A DNA stretch of 64,000 bases from Streptomyces mirabilis (GCF_039503195.1 NZ_JBCJKP010000001.1:5394001-5458000), one strand, 5' to 3'. Positions 18,531 through 26,785 are shown, counted from the first letter of the stretch. The notes: generated by a model not told the origin, from the sequence alone. Program-made: numbers and translations.

Positions 18531-19337
18531 TCAGCGTTCGAGATCCCCGTGCTGCGCCGGATCCCGGAGCATGGAACGCAACCCCGGTTCCATCTCCACC
18601 AGACGCTCCACCGCATCCGGGGCGTACAGATAGGCGGTGGGCACGGCGCGAATCGCGACGGGCCGATCCCCCGCCCCGGCAAGAGCCACCGCCGCGATGT
18701 GGGTGGAACACAGGGGCAGGTTGCCCACCACCCAACCCGTCGGCCGCTCGGCCAGCCCCGCCTCACCGAGGTAGTCGAGGTCGGCCCCCCGGGTCAGCCC
18801 GGTGCCCAGCCCCTTCAGATACGCCTCCTTCCGTGTCCACAGGCGGCCGAAGGCCATGGTCCGTTCGTGCTCGGGAATCTTCCCGAGCTCCTCACGTTCG
18901 GCCGGATGCAGCGCCGGCAGACATGCCTCGGCGGTCTGGGGCGACGGCAGCCGCTGGACGTCGGCGCCCACCCGTGACTCCGCCACCACCACGATCGCCA
19001 GGCCGTGGCTGTGCGAGAGCGAGAACTGGGGGGCGCCGCCGGGCACGCCGAGCACCACGGGCCGGCCGTGGCGTTCACCGTTGCCGTTGTACCGCTCGCC
19101 GGCGAGGTTGAGCCGGCTCGGTTCGATGCCGGTGTAACCGGCGAGGACCCGGCGCAGTCCCACGTGCGCCGCGGCGTACATCTGGCGGTCGTCGGGGCGA
19201 CGGTAGGAGTCGGCCCGACCTCTCTCGTACGCGTCGAGCTCGTCGTACGGGACGTCACGCGGCGAGTCGGGCGGTGGCAGCAGCCACACGTCCAACTCCC
19301 CTCGCGCTACGGCGAGCCGGCGCACCGTCGGGGTCAA
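18531..19337 (-). CDS. Sfp-type 4'-phosphopantetheinyl transferase
   Basis: The 268-residue protein has FSLSHSHGLA, the metal-binding region VGADVQ and the WTRKEAYLKGLG motif of Sfp-type PPTases. It would convert the cluster ACP to the holo form with CoA. In the usual GIDIE motif the second acidic residue reads Gln here (GADVQ), while Asp and the KEA Glu are kept. The start appears to be TTG at 19337, overlapping the TGA stop of the upstream aromatase gene, so the two are translationally coupled. The C-terminus is longer than in minimal Sfp proteins. JadM is the corresponding enzyme in jadomycin clusters. Confidence 0.9.
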   Translation of the reverse strand: MTPTVRRLAVARGELDVWLLPPPDSPRDVPYDELDAYERGRADSYRRPDDRQMYAAAHVGLRRVLAGYTGIEPSRLNLAGERYNGNGERHGRPVVLGVPGGAPQFSLSHSHGLAIVVVAESRVGADVQRLPSPQTAEACLPALHPAEREELGKIPEHERTMAFGRLWTRKEAYLKGLGTGLTRGADLDYLGEAGLAERPTGWVVGNLPLCSTHIAAVALAGAGDRPVAIRAVPTAYLYAPDAVERLVEMEPGLRSMLRDPAQHGDLER

Positions 19338-19810
19338 CGGCGGCCCTCCGCGTGAGCCTTGGCGTGGTTCAGGGTGGCCAGGCTGTTGGTGGACAGGGCG
19401 GTGTGGACGTACTCGCGGGCGTCGGCGACGGTGGCGGTGTCACCGAGGACGCGGGCGATGTTGTCCGTGTTGAGGGTGACGGTGTGCTGGGAGGTGGCCG
19501 CGACGCCCTGGTCGGTGTCGGTGAACGTCCAGTGACCGGTGTGCAGGGTCATCAGCGCGGGCAGGGTGACCTGCTTGTAGGCGATGCGCTGGTGGGGGAA
19601 GGTCACCCGGTAGGACTTGGTGGTGTGGACGGAGCCGTCCTTGGCCCGGGTGTCCATCTCCAGGGTCTGGAGCCCAGGGGTGTCCTCTTGCAGACGGACC
19701 GTGGCGACGTGCGGCAGGCGCTCCGACCACAGGTTCGCCTCGTTGATGAAGGCGAACAGGTCCTTGGCGGAGCCGTCGACGTGGACGGTGTCCTCGAAGG
19801 AGAACGTCAA
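19334..19810 (-). repeat. Inverted repeat arm B (aromatase C-terminal domain)
   Basis: This is the partner of 10031-10505, in opposite orientation about 9 kb away. The near identity ends abruptly at the domain boundary. Such inverted repeats can also support inversion of the intervening 9 kb by homologous recombination. Confidence 0.85.
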
Positions 19811-20287
19811 CTCGGCTTCGGCGTATTCGCGTTCCGCGTTCTCCTTCAGCGCCGCGAGTTCCGCGACGGCGCTCCGGTCGATCTCGGCGCCGATCAGGTC
19901 CAGGGCTCCGGGGTCGTCGTCGGCGGCCCGGAACTCGTGCAGCAGCCGTACTCGGGACGTGTCCTCCCCGAGTGGTTCGACGAGCCAGGCGCCGCCGAGG
20001 CCGGCGACGGGGGACACGGTGACCAGGTGCTGGAAGTTGACCCGCAGCTTGGCGGGTTCGACGATCCGGCGCAGCGGACGGCAGCGCGGTTCACCCGCCG
20101 CGGTCGGTGCGGTCTCCCAGATCGTCAGCCGCTCCTCGCCCTCGGGAGCTTCCTCGTGCTCGACGTGGATGACCGAGGGGAAGATCCGTGGCCAGTTCCC
20201 CACCTCGGCGATCAGCCGGTGGACGGTGTCCGCCGGGACCGCGATGTTGATCTCGTGCGCGACTTGGCGCATGCCCGGGTGTTCCAT
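19334..20287 (-). CDS. Di-domain aromatase/cyclase (copy 2)
   Basis: The 317-residue protein has the same two-domain START-like architecture as copy 1 (9570-10505). Its C-terminal half, from about residue 160, differs at only a few residues, whereas the N-terminal half shares only moderate similarity. It is transcribed leftward with the PPTase, away from the core PKS genes. Two di-domain ARO/CYC genes in one cluster are unusual for an angucycline pathway. The divergent N-terminal domain may act on another ring, or the protein may be redundant. Confidence 0.92.
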   Translation of the reverse strand: MEHPGMRQVAHEINIAVPADTVHRLIAEVGNWPRIFPSVIHVEHEEAPEGEERLTIWETAPTAAGEPRCRPLRRIVEPAKLRVNFQHLVTVSPVAGLGGAWLVEPLGEDTSRVRLLHEFRAADDDPGALDLIGAEIDRSAVAELAALKENAEREYAEAELTFSFEDTVHVDGSAKDLFAFINEANLWSERLPHVATVRLQEDTPGLQTLEMDTRAKDGSVHTTKSYRVTFPHQRIAYKQVTLPALMTLHTGHWTFTDTDQGVAATSQHTVTLNTDNIARVLGDTATVADAREYVHTALSTNSLATLNHAKAHAEGRR

Positions 20288-20359
20288 GCGTGCTGTCTCC
20301 TCGTCCTGGTGTGGCGCGCGGGGGGCGGGACGGGAACGGGAACGTGACGGACAGAAAAG

Positions 20360-20390
20360 CCGCTGCCGGGTGGGGGATTCCCGGCAGCGG
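20360..20390. terminator. GC-rich hairpin upstream of aromatase copy 2
   Basis: An 11-bp perfect stem (20360-20370 with 20380-20390) and a 9-base loop, 73 bases upstream of the aromatase ATG. It could end read-through from the leftward ABM gene, or form a leader structure of the aromatase transcript. Confidence 0.5.
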
Positions 20391-20516
20391 CCAGCCAGTG
20401 GGGATGGGAACGCGCCCGTGCGTCCGCGTCCGTGCGCGATCTGTCATACGTGCTTCTGTTGTGCCTGGGTCTGCCGTGCGGGCGGGGCTGCCATGCCTTC
20501 AGAGCCGCCGTGCGGG

Positions 20517-20532
20517 TGTTTCACGTGAAACA
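20517..20532. other. parS site (ParB-binding centromere element)
   Basis: The sequence TGTTTCACGTGAAACA is a perfect 16-bp palindrome identical to the bacterial parS consensus and contains the Streptomyces core GTTTCACGTGAAAC. ParB binds such sites, which cluster around oriC in Streptomyces chromosomes. It lies in the 305-base gap between the ABM gene and aromatase copy 2, inside the biosynthetic cluster. A second site is at 54442-54457. Confidence 0.93.
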
Positions 20533-20540
20533 ACGTGCAG

Positions 20541-20589
20541 ACCCGGTGGCGAGCCGGCCGCCGCCCGACCGGTCGGCCCGCCACCGGGT
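20541..20589. terminator. Terminator-like hairpin after the ABM monooxygenase gene
   Basis: Arms ACCCGGTGGCG (20541-20551) and its complement (20579-20589) form an 11-bp stem directly downstream of the leftward ABM stop. The loop can pair internally. It separates that transcript from the parS site and the aromatase promoter. Confidence 0.6.
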
Positions 20590-20592
20590 GGC

Positions 20593-21288
20593 TCACTCGC
20601 CCGCGGAGCGGGTGTGGACGACCTGGTAGGTGTTCTCGTCCTGCCAGGTCTGGAGCGCGGCGACGCGGGCGTCGACCTTCTGGCGCTCCGGGGAGCGCTC
20701 ACCCTGCGGCACGGAGCGGAAGGCGTCGTACGCCTCCTTGCTGTCCCACTGGGAGTAGACGACGACGAACTTGCCCTCGATGCCGCGGGCACGCAGGCCG
20801 CGGAGCACCGTGTGGGTGCGGTAGCCGGGGACGTCGACCAGCCACGTCTGGGACTCGCCCAGGGCGTCGATCAGGTCCTCCTGGTTCTCCGGCAGCACGC
20901 CGAACAGCTCGATGGCCGTGTAGTCGTCGCGGGACGGGGAGATCTCGGTGACGCCGCCCAGCTCCGGCTTCTGCTGCGTGAAGGCGATCTCGTTCTGGAG
21001 CAGACGGATCGAGGTGGTGATCTCACCGAAGAGCGGGAGGGTGCGGTGCTTGAACTCCTCACCGGCGTAACGGCTCTCCAGGTCCTCGGTGCTGCGCCAC
21101 TGGATGAAGTTGGCCGTTCCCGGCTTGTCCTGCCCGGCGTGGACCGTGCTGGATATCCAGCCCTCGTAGGCCGCCGTGTCGACGATCTGGCGCATCGCGG
21201 CGAGCAGCTTGACCTGCTTCTCGGCGGCGTCGGTCGAGAACAGGTTGAGAACGGTCAGGTGCTGACCATCGGCTGCGATCTTCGGCAT
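20593..21288 (-). CDS. Tandem-domain antibiotic biosynthesis monooxygenase (ABM; JadG/GilOII/AlpJ-type candidate)
   Basis: The 231-residue protein shows two ABM-like ferredoxin folds. One is around LTVLNLFSTDAAEKQVKLLAAM and FIQWRST, the second around YTAIELFGVLPENQEDLIDAL and VVVYSQWDSKEAYDAF. The tandem arrangement and size match anthrone-oxygenase-like enzymes that in angucycline pathways cleave and rearrange the B ring using reduced flavin. The start ATG 21288 is preceded by AGAGACGAGAG; an open frame further upstream is low complexity and unlikely. A flavin reductase gene lies nearby at 23471. The ring-cleavage assignment is inference; simple quinone-forming oxidation is the alternative. 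Confidence 0.8.
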   Translation of the reverse strand: MPKIAADGQHLTVLNLFSTDAAEKQVKLLAAMRQIVDTAAYEGWISSTVHAGQDKPGTANFIQWRSTEDLESRYAGEEFKHRTLPLFGEITTSIRLLQNEIAFTQQKPELGGVTEISPSRDDYTAIELFGVLPENQEDLIDALGESQTWLVDVPGYRTHTVLRGLRARGIEGKFVVVYSQWDSKEAYDAFRSVPQGERSPERQKVDARVAALQTWQDENTYQVVHTRSAGE

Positions 21289-21524
21289 TCTCTCGTCTCT
21301 TCCGTTCGAGGAAATGGGAGTGCGAATGGAGGTGCGAATGAAGGTGCGGGTGGAGCTACGAATGCAGCATGGCAAGAAGATCTGCCCATGTGAAAGGGTC
21401 GGCACTTCAGGATTGGCGGCGCTTTTGTCAATTGTTCGAGGGCGGTGTCAGATCTTTCTCAACTTCGTCAGGGCTGTGAAAAGCGGCCTTGGTTGCCGAT
21501 TGGCGTGCGCGCCATGCTCGGGTA
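21289..21524. promoter_or_regulatory. Divergent promoter region between ABM and SnoaL-like genes
   Basis: A 236-base AT-richer spacer between divergent tailoring genes. It contains short direct repeats of GGAG(G/T)TGCGAATG type at about 21318-21365 and probable outward promoters. No operator can be named with confidence. Confidence 0.45.
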
Positions 21525-21971
21525 ATGCAGTCAGGCCCGGAAGCATTAGAGATATCCACTCTCCTTGACCGGTACCTCATCGGTCTCGACGACGACGAAC
21601 TCGACGACGCGTGGGCGCGGGGGCTCTTCACGAAGGACGCCCTGGTCGAGTTCCCCATGAGCCGGCACGAGGGCCTCGACGGACTCGCCGGCTACCACCG
21701 TGACGCGCTGGCGGCCTTCGCCGCCACCCAGCACCTCGGTTCGCCCACGGTCGTCGACCTCGACGACGCCGGTGAGCGGGCCGTGCTGCGCGCCAACCTC
21801 GTCTCGACGCATGTGCACCACCCCGACGCGGCGGACGAGCCCCTGTTCCAGGTCGGCACTCTCGCGACCGGCGAAGCCCGCCGCGCCGCGGAGGGCTGGC
21901 GGCTCTCCTCCCTGACGTTCCGCGTGCTGTGGACCCGCGGCACCCCGCCCCGACCCCGGGAGCCCCAATGA
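21525..21971 (+). CDS. SnoaL-like / NTF2-fold domain protein
   Basis: A 148-residue protein with the NTF2-like pattern: an N-terminal helix LLDRYLIGLDDDELDDAWARGLFTKDA, the EGLDGLAGYHRDAL segment and C-terminal beta strands ending in LTFRVLW. Such proteins act as cyclases, hydroxylases or stability factors in aromatic polyketide pathways. The ATG at 21525 is preferred over an upstream start because homology-like sequence begins there; its ribosome binding site is weak. The stop overlaps the antiporter start (ATGA at 21968-21971). Confidence 0.75.
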   Translation: MQSGPEALEISTLLDRYLIGLDDDELDDAWARGLFTKDALVEFPMSRHEGLDGLAGYHRDALAAFAATQHLGSPTVVDLDDAGERAVLRANLVSTHVHHPDAADEPLFQVGTLATGEARRAAEGWRLSSLTFRVLWTRGTPPRPREPQ

Positions 21972-23278
21972 CGACTCTGGCGGTAGCCAGCCCCCAGGAC
22001 ATGAAGCTCGGGATCATGCTCGCCGACATCGGCGTGGTGCTCGTGGCCGGCGCCGCACTCGGCCGGCTCGCGCAGAAGCTGCGTCAGCCCGTGGTGGTCG
22101 GCGAGATCGTGGCGGGCATCCTGCTCGGCCCCAGCGTCCTCGGCCTGCTGCCGGGGAACCTCACCGCGCACCTCTTCCCCGCCGACGTGCGGCCGTTGTT
22201 GTCCGCGGTCTCCCAGGTCGGTCTGATCCTGTTCATGTTCGTGGTCGGCTGGGAGTTCGAGAAGCGCCTGATCCGGCCGCACGCCCGGCTCGCCGCGGGC
22301 GTCTCGCTCTCGTCGATCGCGATGGCCTTCGGCCTGGGCGTGGCGCTGGCCCCGTTCCTGTACGACGAGCACTCCACGGTGGCCGGACACCACATCTCCT
22401 TCGTCGCGTTCGCCACCTTCATCGGCACCGCGATGTCGGTGACCGCCTTCCCCGTGCTCGCGCGGATCCTCACCGAGAACAAACTCCTGGACACCCGGGC
22501 CGGTTCGCTCTCGCTGGCCAGCGCCGCCATCGACGACCTGCTCGCCTGGTGCCTGCTGGCCTATGTCTCGGCCCTGGTCACGGCGAACGGGAACTACTCC
22601 GACCTCGCCCGCATCGGTCTCTACAGCGTGCTCTACGTGGCCGGGATGCTGCTGGTCGTGCGCCCGCTGGTGGCCCGGCTGGTGTGGCGCTGGGCGGCCA
22701 CCGAGCGCTGGTCGGCGCTGCTCGCGGTGCTGTGCGCGGGCGCCCTGACCTCGGCCTGGCTGACCACCTGGATCGGCATCCACGCCATCTTCGGGGCCTT
22801 CCTGTTCGGGTTCGTGATGCCTCGTGAGCCCGCCATGGTCCTCGCGGAGCATCTGCGCAAGCCGATGGACCACGTCAGCGTCGTGCTGCTTCCGGTCTTC
22901 TTCATCGTCACCGGGCTCGGCGTGGACCTCGGTGCGCTCACCGCCGGTGACTTCGTCGCTCTCGTCGCCATCATCGTCGTGGCCTGCACCGGCAAGCTGG
23001 TCGGCGCCATCCTTCCGGCGCGGCTGGCCGGGTTCTCCTGGCGTGAGTCGAAGGACCTGGGGCTGCTGATGAACACCCGGGGTCTGACCGAACTCATCAT
23101 CCTCAACGCGGCCGTCAGCCTGGGCGTGCTCGACACCCGCATGTTCACGATGCTCGTGATCATGGCGCTGGTCACGACGGCGATGGCGGGTCCGCTGCTG
23201 TCCAGGCGTCGTCCGGTGCCGGCCGTCGTGCCCGAGCCGTCCGAGCCGTCCGAGGCCCCGGCTTCACGCGCCGCCTGA
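21968..23278 (+). CDS. Cation/proton antiporter (CPA2 family)
   Basis: The 436-residue membrane protein has about twelve hydrophobic helices, beginning with DIGVVLVAGAALGRLAQKL and including the VVGEIVAGILLGPSVLG and ASAAIDDLLAW segments characteristic of CPA2 Na+(K+)/H+ exchangers. It lacks a C-terminal NAD-binding domain. Antiporter genes of this type occur in several antibiotic clusters, where they may provide tolerance or assist export. Overlap with the SnoaL-like gene indicates co-translation. The C-terminus is a short Pro/Ser/Glu-rich tail. Confidence 0.9.
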   Translation: MTTLAVASPQDMKLGIMLADIGVVLVAGAALGRLAQKLRQPVVVGEIVAGILLGPSVLGLLPGNLTAHLFPADVRPLLSAVSQVGLILFMFVVGWEFEKRLIRPHARLAAGVSLSSIAMAFGLGVALAPFLYDEHSTVAGHHISFVAFATFIGTAMSVTAFPVLARILTENKLLDTRAGSLSLASAAIDDLLAWCLLAYVSALVTANGNYSDLARIGLYSVLYVAGMLLVVRPLVARLVWRWAATERWSALLAVLCAGALTSAWLTTWIGIHAIFGAFLFGFVMPREPAMVLAEHLRKPMDHVSVVLLPVFFIVTGLGVDLGALTAGDFVALVAIIVVACTGKLVGAILPARLAGFSWRESKDLGLLMNTRGLTELIILNAAVSLGVLDTRMFTMLVIMALVTTAMAGPLLSRRRPVPAVVPEPSEPSEAPASRAA

Positions 23279-23289
23279 TCAGGAACGCC

Positions 23290-23460
23290 CCGGAACTCCC
23301 GTAACCCCGCCCGCCCGGACTCCGCCCGCCCGGACTCCGCCCCCCGACTCCGAACCCCCGCGACTCCGTAACCCCCGAACGCGTAACCCCGGACTCCGTA
23401 ACCCCCGAACCCGGTAACCCCCGTAACCGCGTAACTCCGTAACCCCGTATCCGAGAACGA
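23290..23460. repeat. Degenerate CGGACTCCG / GTAACCCCCG repeats
   Basis: The 192-base gap between the antiporter and flavin reductase genes is filled by imperfect short repeats, CCCGGACTCCGCC then ACTCCGTAACCCCCGAAC-like units (about nine). No gene is present. It looks like slippage-generated DNA. Confidence 0.7.
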
Positions 23461-23470
23461 GAGGGCTGTC

Positions 23471-23995
23471 GTGATCCCCGTTTCGCAAGCCATCCCCGAG
23501 CAGCTCGGTCCGGTCGACGGCCGCGCGCTGCGCACCGTGTGCGGACACTTCGCCACCGGTGTCACGGTCATCACCTCGGGCAGCGGCGACAACGCCACGG
23601 GCGCCACGGTGAACTCCTTCACCTCGGTCTCCCTGGACCCGGCGCTGGTGCTCATCTGCCTGCACGACGACTCCCGGCTGCTGCCCGTGGTCCAGGAGTC
23701 CGGCGGCTTCGTCGTGAACTTCCTGACGCAGCGGCAGGAGCCCGTGGCCTGGGCGTTCGCCGGTCGGCGGACCGCCCGGATCGAGGAGGTGCCGCACCAC
23801 AGGTCCGTCCTCGACCTGCCGGTGCTCAGCGAGGCGCTCGCGCATCTGGAGTGCCGGCTGGTCACCGAGTACGACGGCGGCGACCACACCATCCTGCTGG
23901 GCGAGGTCGTCGGTCTGCGCGCGCCCTCCGAAGCCGAACAGGAGGACCCGCTGATCTTCTTCCAGGGCTCCATGCGGACACCGGCATGGAGCTGA
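23471..23995 (+). CDS. Flavin reductase (HpaC/SnaC-like, FMN-binding split barrel)
   Basis: A 174-residue protein with CGHFATGVTVIT, TVNSFTSVSLDPALVLICL and a C-terminal HTILLGEVV, characteristic of NAD(P)H:flavin oxidoreductases of two-component monooxygenases. It would deliver reduced flavin, for example to the ABM oxygenase at 20593 or the halogenase-like enzyme at 28372. The start GTG 23471 follows GAGAACGAGAGG. A flavin reductase (JadY) plays that role in jadomycin synthesis. It is convergent with the HxlR gene. Confidence 0.88.
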   Translation: MIPVSQAIPEQLGPVDGRALRTVCGHFATGVTVITSGSGDNATGATVNSFTSVSLDPALVLICLHDDSRLLPVVQESGGFVVNFLTQRQEPVAWAFAGRRTARIEEVPHHRSVLDLPVLSEALAHLECRLVTEYDGGDHTILLGEVVGLRAPSEAEQEDPLIFFQGSMRTPAWS

Positions 23996-24009
23996 GGGAC
24001 CTACCCGGC

Positions 24010-24486
24010 TCAGTGGTTGCGGGCCGCGGCCTGCTCCTCCGCCTCGTCGAACGCCTGCCGCGCCTGCTCCACCAGCGGCAGGTGGCCGGTCGACCAGTCG
24101 AAGAGCGAGGCGAACAGGGGGGCCAGGGTCCGTCCCAGATCGCTGATCTCGTACTCCACGCGGGGCGGCACCTCCGGGTAGTACGTGCGGATCACCAGCC
24201 CGTCCCGCTCCAGCTGACGCAGCCGCTGCGTCAGCACCTTCGGCGTGATGGTGCCGATGTTGCGGTGCAGTTCCACGAAGCGCTGAGTGCCGAAGGCGTT
24301 CAGCGTCCACAGGATCGGCGTGGTCCAGCGGCTGAACACGATGTCGAGGACCGGGGCGATCGGGCACCTCTGCGGGGTGCCGGCGGCGGCCGCGTGCGCG
24401 GCTTCGGGGCTGGTCGTGACCGGCATGCCGGTCATGTCGGCGGCGCCGCTCGCGGCCGTGGGGCCCTGCGTGGCTGTGCTCTTCAT
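24010..24486 (-). CDS. HxlR-family transcriptional regulator 1
   Basis: The winged-helix HxlR core starts at CPIAPVLDIVFSRWTTPILWTLN and continues to LTQRLRQLERDGLV. An Ala/Thr-rich N-terminal extension precedes it. The start is uncertain: ATG at 24486 is used here, with alternatives ATG 24495 and GTG 24513, the latter inside the operator-like repeat. HxlR proteins often sense quinones or electrophiles and repress adjacent genes. It is divergent from an MFS exporter, so drug-responsive control of export is likely. Confidence 0.85.
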   Translation of the reverse strand: MKSTATQGPTAASGAADMTGMPVTTSPEAAHAAAAGTPQRCPIAPVLDIVFSRWTTPILWTLNAFGTQRFVELHRNIGTITPKVLTQRLRQLERDGLVIRTYYPEVPPRVEYEISDLGRTLAPLFASLFDWSTGHLPLVEQARQAFDEAEEQAAARNH

Positions 24487-24510
24487 TCCGACCATCACCT
24501 TTCGGGAAGT

Positions 24511-24553
24511 CACTTTCCTCTAGGTACCTACTATACCCAGGATGCTAGCTTCC
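24511..24553. promoter_or_regulatory. Operator/promoter repeat with palindrome TAGGTACCTA (copy 1)
   Basis: A 43-base element containing the perfect palindrome TAGGTACCTA (24521-24530) followed by TACTATAC, a likely -10 region. It matches 33594-33636 at 39 of 43 positions, the first 26 being identical. It lies between the divergent HxlR and MFS genes and is the best candidate HxlR operator. Confidence 0.75.
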
Positions 24554-24623
24554 AAGAAGCCAGCAAAGCCAGTACCTCCCTGTACGTCCCCGTCCGAGAA
24601 TCCTCATGCTCCTAGGGAGTGAC

Positions 24624-26117
24624 ATGTCCATCCAAGAGTCCACCCACAGCCCCGCCAAGGCGGCGGCCGAGTCCGGGCCGGCCCGCCGCCCCGGCCTCAT
24701 CCTGGCCTTCCTCTGCCTGGCCGGCTTCATGACCTTCCTCGACGTGTCGATCGTGAACGTCGCCCTGCCGACCATCGAGGACGAGCTCAACATCTCGACC
24801 ACCGCTCTCCAGTACGTGGTCACCACCTACGGCATGCTCCTCGGCGGCTTCCTGCTGCTGACCGGCCGGCTCGCCGACACCCTCGGCCGCCGCCGGATGC
24901 TGCAGACCGGTCTGCTCCTGTTCGCCGGTTCCTCGCTGCTCGCCGGGGTGTCGCAGAACGCCGCGATGCTGATCGGCGCCCGCGGTGCCCAGGGCCTGGG
25001 GGCCGCGTTCATCGCCACCGCCGCGCTGAGCCTGCTGACCAACAACTTCGAAGAGGGCCCGGCCCGCAACAAGGCGCTCGGTGCGTGGGGCGCGCTCAGC
25101 GGTCTCGCCGCCGTCGCCGGTGTCACCCTCGGCGGTCTGCTCACCGATGGGCCCGGCTGGCGCTGGATCTTCTTCATCAACGTCCCGATCGGCGTCATCG
25201 GCGCCCTGGTCGCCCCGATGGTCGTCGGCGAGAGCCGCTCCGCCCAGCGCAGCAAGTCCTTCGACGTCGCCGGTGCGGTCACCCTCACCGCCGGCCTGGT
25301 CCTGCTGATCTTCACCCTCGGTCAGACCGTCTCCGACTCCAACGTCCCGACCGGCCGGGTCATCGGCGGGTTCATCCTCTCCGCGATCCTGCTCGTCTCC
25401 TTCGTCGTCATCGAGCGCCGCGCCAAGGAGCCGCTGATGCCGCTCGGCATCTTCCGCCGCCCCTCGCTGCGCGCCGCCAACGGCATCGCCATCCTGCTGC
25501 TCGGCACCTGCGTCACCCTGTTCTTCTTCGCCAGCCTCTTCATGCAGCAGGTCCTGGACTACTCCGCCGTCAAGACCGGCTTCGCGTACGTGCCGCTCGC
25601 GGTGCTCACCGCCGTCGGCGCCGGCGTCGCCTCCCAGGTCGTCACCAAGGTCGCCGCCAAGCCCGTCCTGCTGGTCGGCCTCGCCCTCGCCGCGACCGGC
25701 ATGCTGCTGCTGTGGCGTGCGCCGTCCGACGCCTCCTACCTGACGGACGTGCTGCCCGCCTTCGTCCTGATGGGCCTCGGCCTCGGAATGTCCTTCGTCC
25801 CGCTGCAGGTCTCCGCGTTCGCGGGGATCGAGGAGCGCGAGTCGGGTCTGGCCGCGGGTCTCATCAACACCGCCCAGGAAGTCGGCGGCGCGCTCGGCCT
25901 CGCGGTCGCGGCGACCTACGCCTTCCGCCGGGTCGACGAGCTGACGGCCAAGGCCCACGGTGTTCCCGCCCTGGTCCAGGAGGCCCGTACGACCGTCTTC
26001 CACGACGCGTTCCTCGTGGGCGCCTGCTTCGCCGCGGCCGCCTTCGTGGTGACCCTGGTGCTGCTGCCGTTCACCAAGTCCTCCGAGCAGTCCGCGGCCG
26101 TCCCCGCGCACGCCTGA
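24624..26117 (+). CDS. MFS drug exporter, DHA2 family (14 TM)
   Basis: The 497-residue protein has the motif DVSIVNVALPTIEDEL in helix 1, the GRLADTLGRRR loop and about fourteen hydrophobic segments, typical of DHA2 multidrug/H+ antiporters found in antibiotic clusters. The ATG at 24624 follows TAGGGAG. It is divergent from an HxlR regulator with a shared operator and is the clearest intact self-resistance exporter in the cluster, since the other MFS gene shows frameshifts. Confidence 0.92.
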   Translation: MSIQESTHSPAKAAAESGPARRPGLILAFLCLAGFMTFLDVSIVNVALPTIEDELNISTTALQYVVTTYGMLLGGFLLLTGRLADTLGRRRMLQTGLLLFAGSSLLAGVSQNAAMLIGARGAQGLGAAFIATAALSLLTNNFEEGPARNKALGAWGALSGLAAVAGVTLGGLLTDGPGWRWIFFINVPIGVIGALVAPMVVGESRSAQRSKSFDVAGAVTLTAGLVLLIFTLGQTVSDSNVPTGRVIGGFILSAILLVSFVVIERRAKEPLMPLGIFRRPSLRAANGIAILLLGTCVTLFFFASLFMQQVLDYSAVKTGFAYVPLAVLTAVGAGVASQVVTKVAAKPVLLVGLALAATGMLLLWRAPSDASYLTDVLPAFVLMGLGLGMSFVPLQVSAFAGIEERESGLAAGLINTAQEVGGALGLAVAATYAFRRVDELTAKAHGVPALVQEARTTVFHDAFLVGACFAAAAFVVTLVLLPFTKSSEQSAAVPAHA

Positions 26118-26164
26118 CGGCAGACCAGAGACCGAAGTCGGACGACGGAAGAACGGACCCGGCC

Positions 26165-26560
26165 ATGTCCAAGCCCCTGCCCCTGTCCGCCGCGGCGGAG
26201 GAGTTCCTCGCCGAGAACGCCCTGTGCACCCTCACCACCCTTCGCCCGGACGGCACGCCGCACGTCGCGCCCGTACGGTTCACCTGGGACGGTGAGGCGG
26301 GCCTGGCCCGGGTGATGACCACGGTGCACCGCCGCAAGTCCCGCAACCTGTTAGCCAGGGCCGGTGGCCGGGCCGCCGTGTGCCAGCTGGTCGGCCCTCG
26401 CTGGATCACCCTGGAGGGCCCGGCCACCGTCTCCACCGACCCGCCCCGGGTGGTGGAGGGGATGCGCCGCTACGCCAAGCGGTACTGGTCCCAGCCGCCG
26501 CAGCCCCCGGGTCTCGCGGTCATCGAGATCGCGGTCGACCGCGTGATGGGCCTGTACTGA
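26165..26560 (+). CDS. PPOX-class F420/FMN-binding split-barrel protein
   Basis: A 131-residue protein with the N-terminal ALCTLTTLRPDGTPHVAPVRF pattern of pyridoxamine-phosphate-oxidase-like, often F420-dependent, enzymes. It follows the MFS exporter by 47 bases and is likely in the same transcript. One Leu is a TTA codon at 26351-26353, so its translation may be bldA dependent. A reduction during tailoring is possible, but the substrate is unknown. Confidence 0.8.
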   Translation: MSKPLPLSAAAEEFLAENALCTLTTLRPDGTPHVAPVRFTWDGEAGLARVMTTVHRRKSRNLLARAGGRAAVCQLVGPRWITLEGPATVSTDPPRVVEGMRRYAKRYWSQPPQPPGLAVIEIAVDRVMGLY

Positions 26561-26594
26561 ACGGCCTGTACCGAACTCCCGGAGCACATACGGG

Positions 26595-26633
26595 GCGAGA
26601 GGGTGCCGGAAGACGCTTCCGGCACCCTCTCGC
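26595..26633. terminator. Perfect 18-bp stem hairpin after PPOX gene
   Basis: Arms 26595-26612 and 26616-26633 pair perfectly around a 3-base loop, 34 bases after the stop. There is no T-run, as usual in Streptomyces. It closes the MFS-PPOX unit before the promoter region of the third hydroxylase (26640-26785), which is AT-richer and holds GACGAACTTGTCAG-like sequence. Confidence 0.85.
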
Positions 26634-26785
26634 ATGCTCCGCCTGTACCTGCCCGGTACTCGCCAACCCGTACCGCCCAGTAGCTGCAAGGCCTCTGACG
26701 AACTTGTCAGAGTCCTGTATCGGCGGCCATTCAGCTTCCCGGGAGCCCTCGGAATACTGGAGAAAACGCCAGCGGGAGAGGGAAT

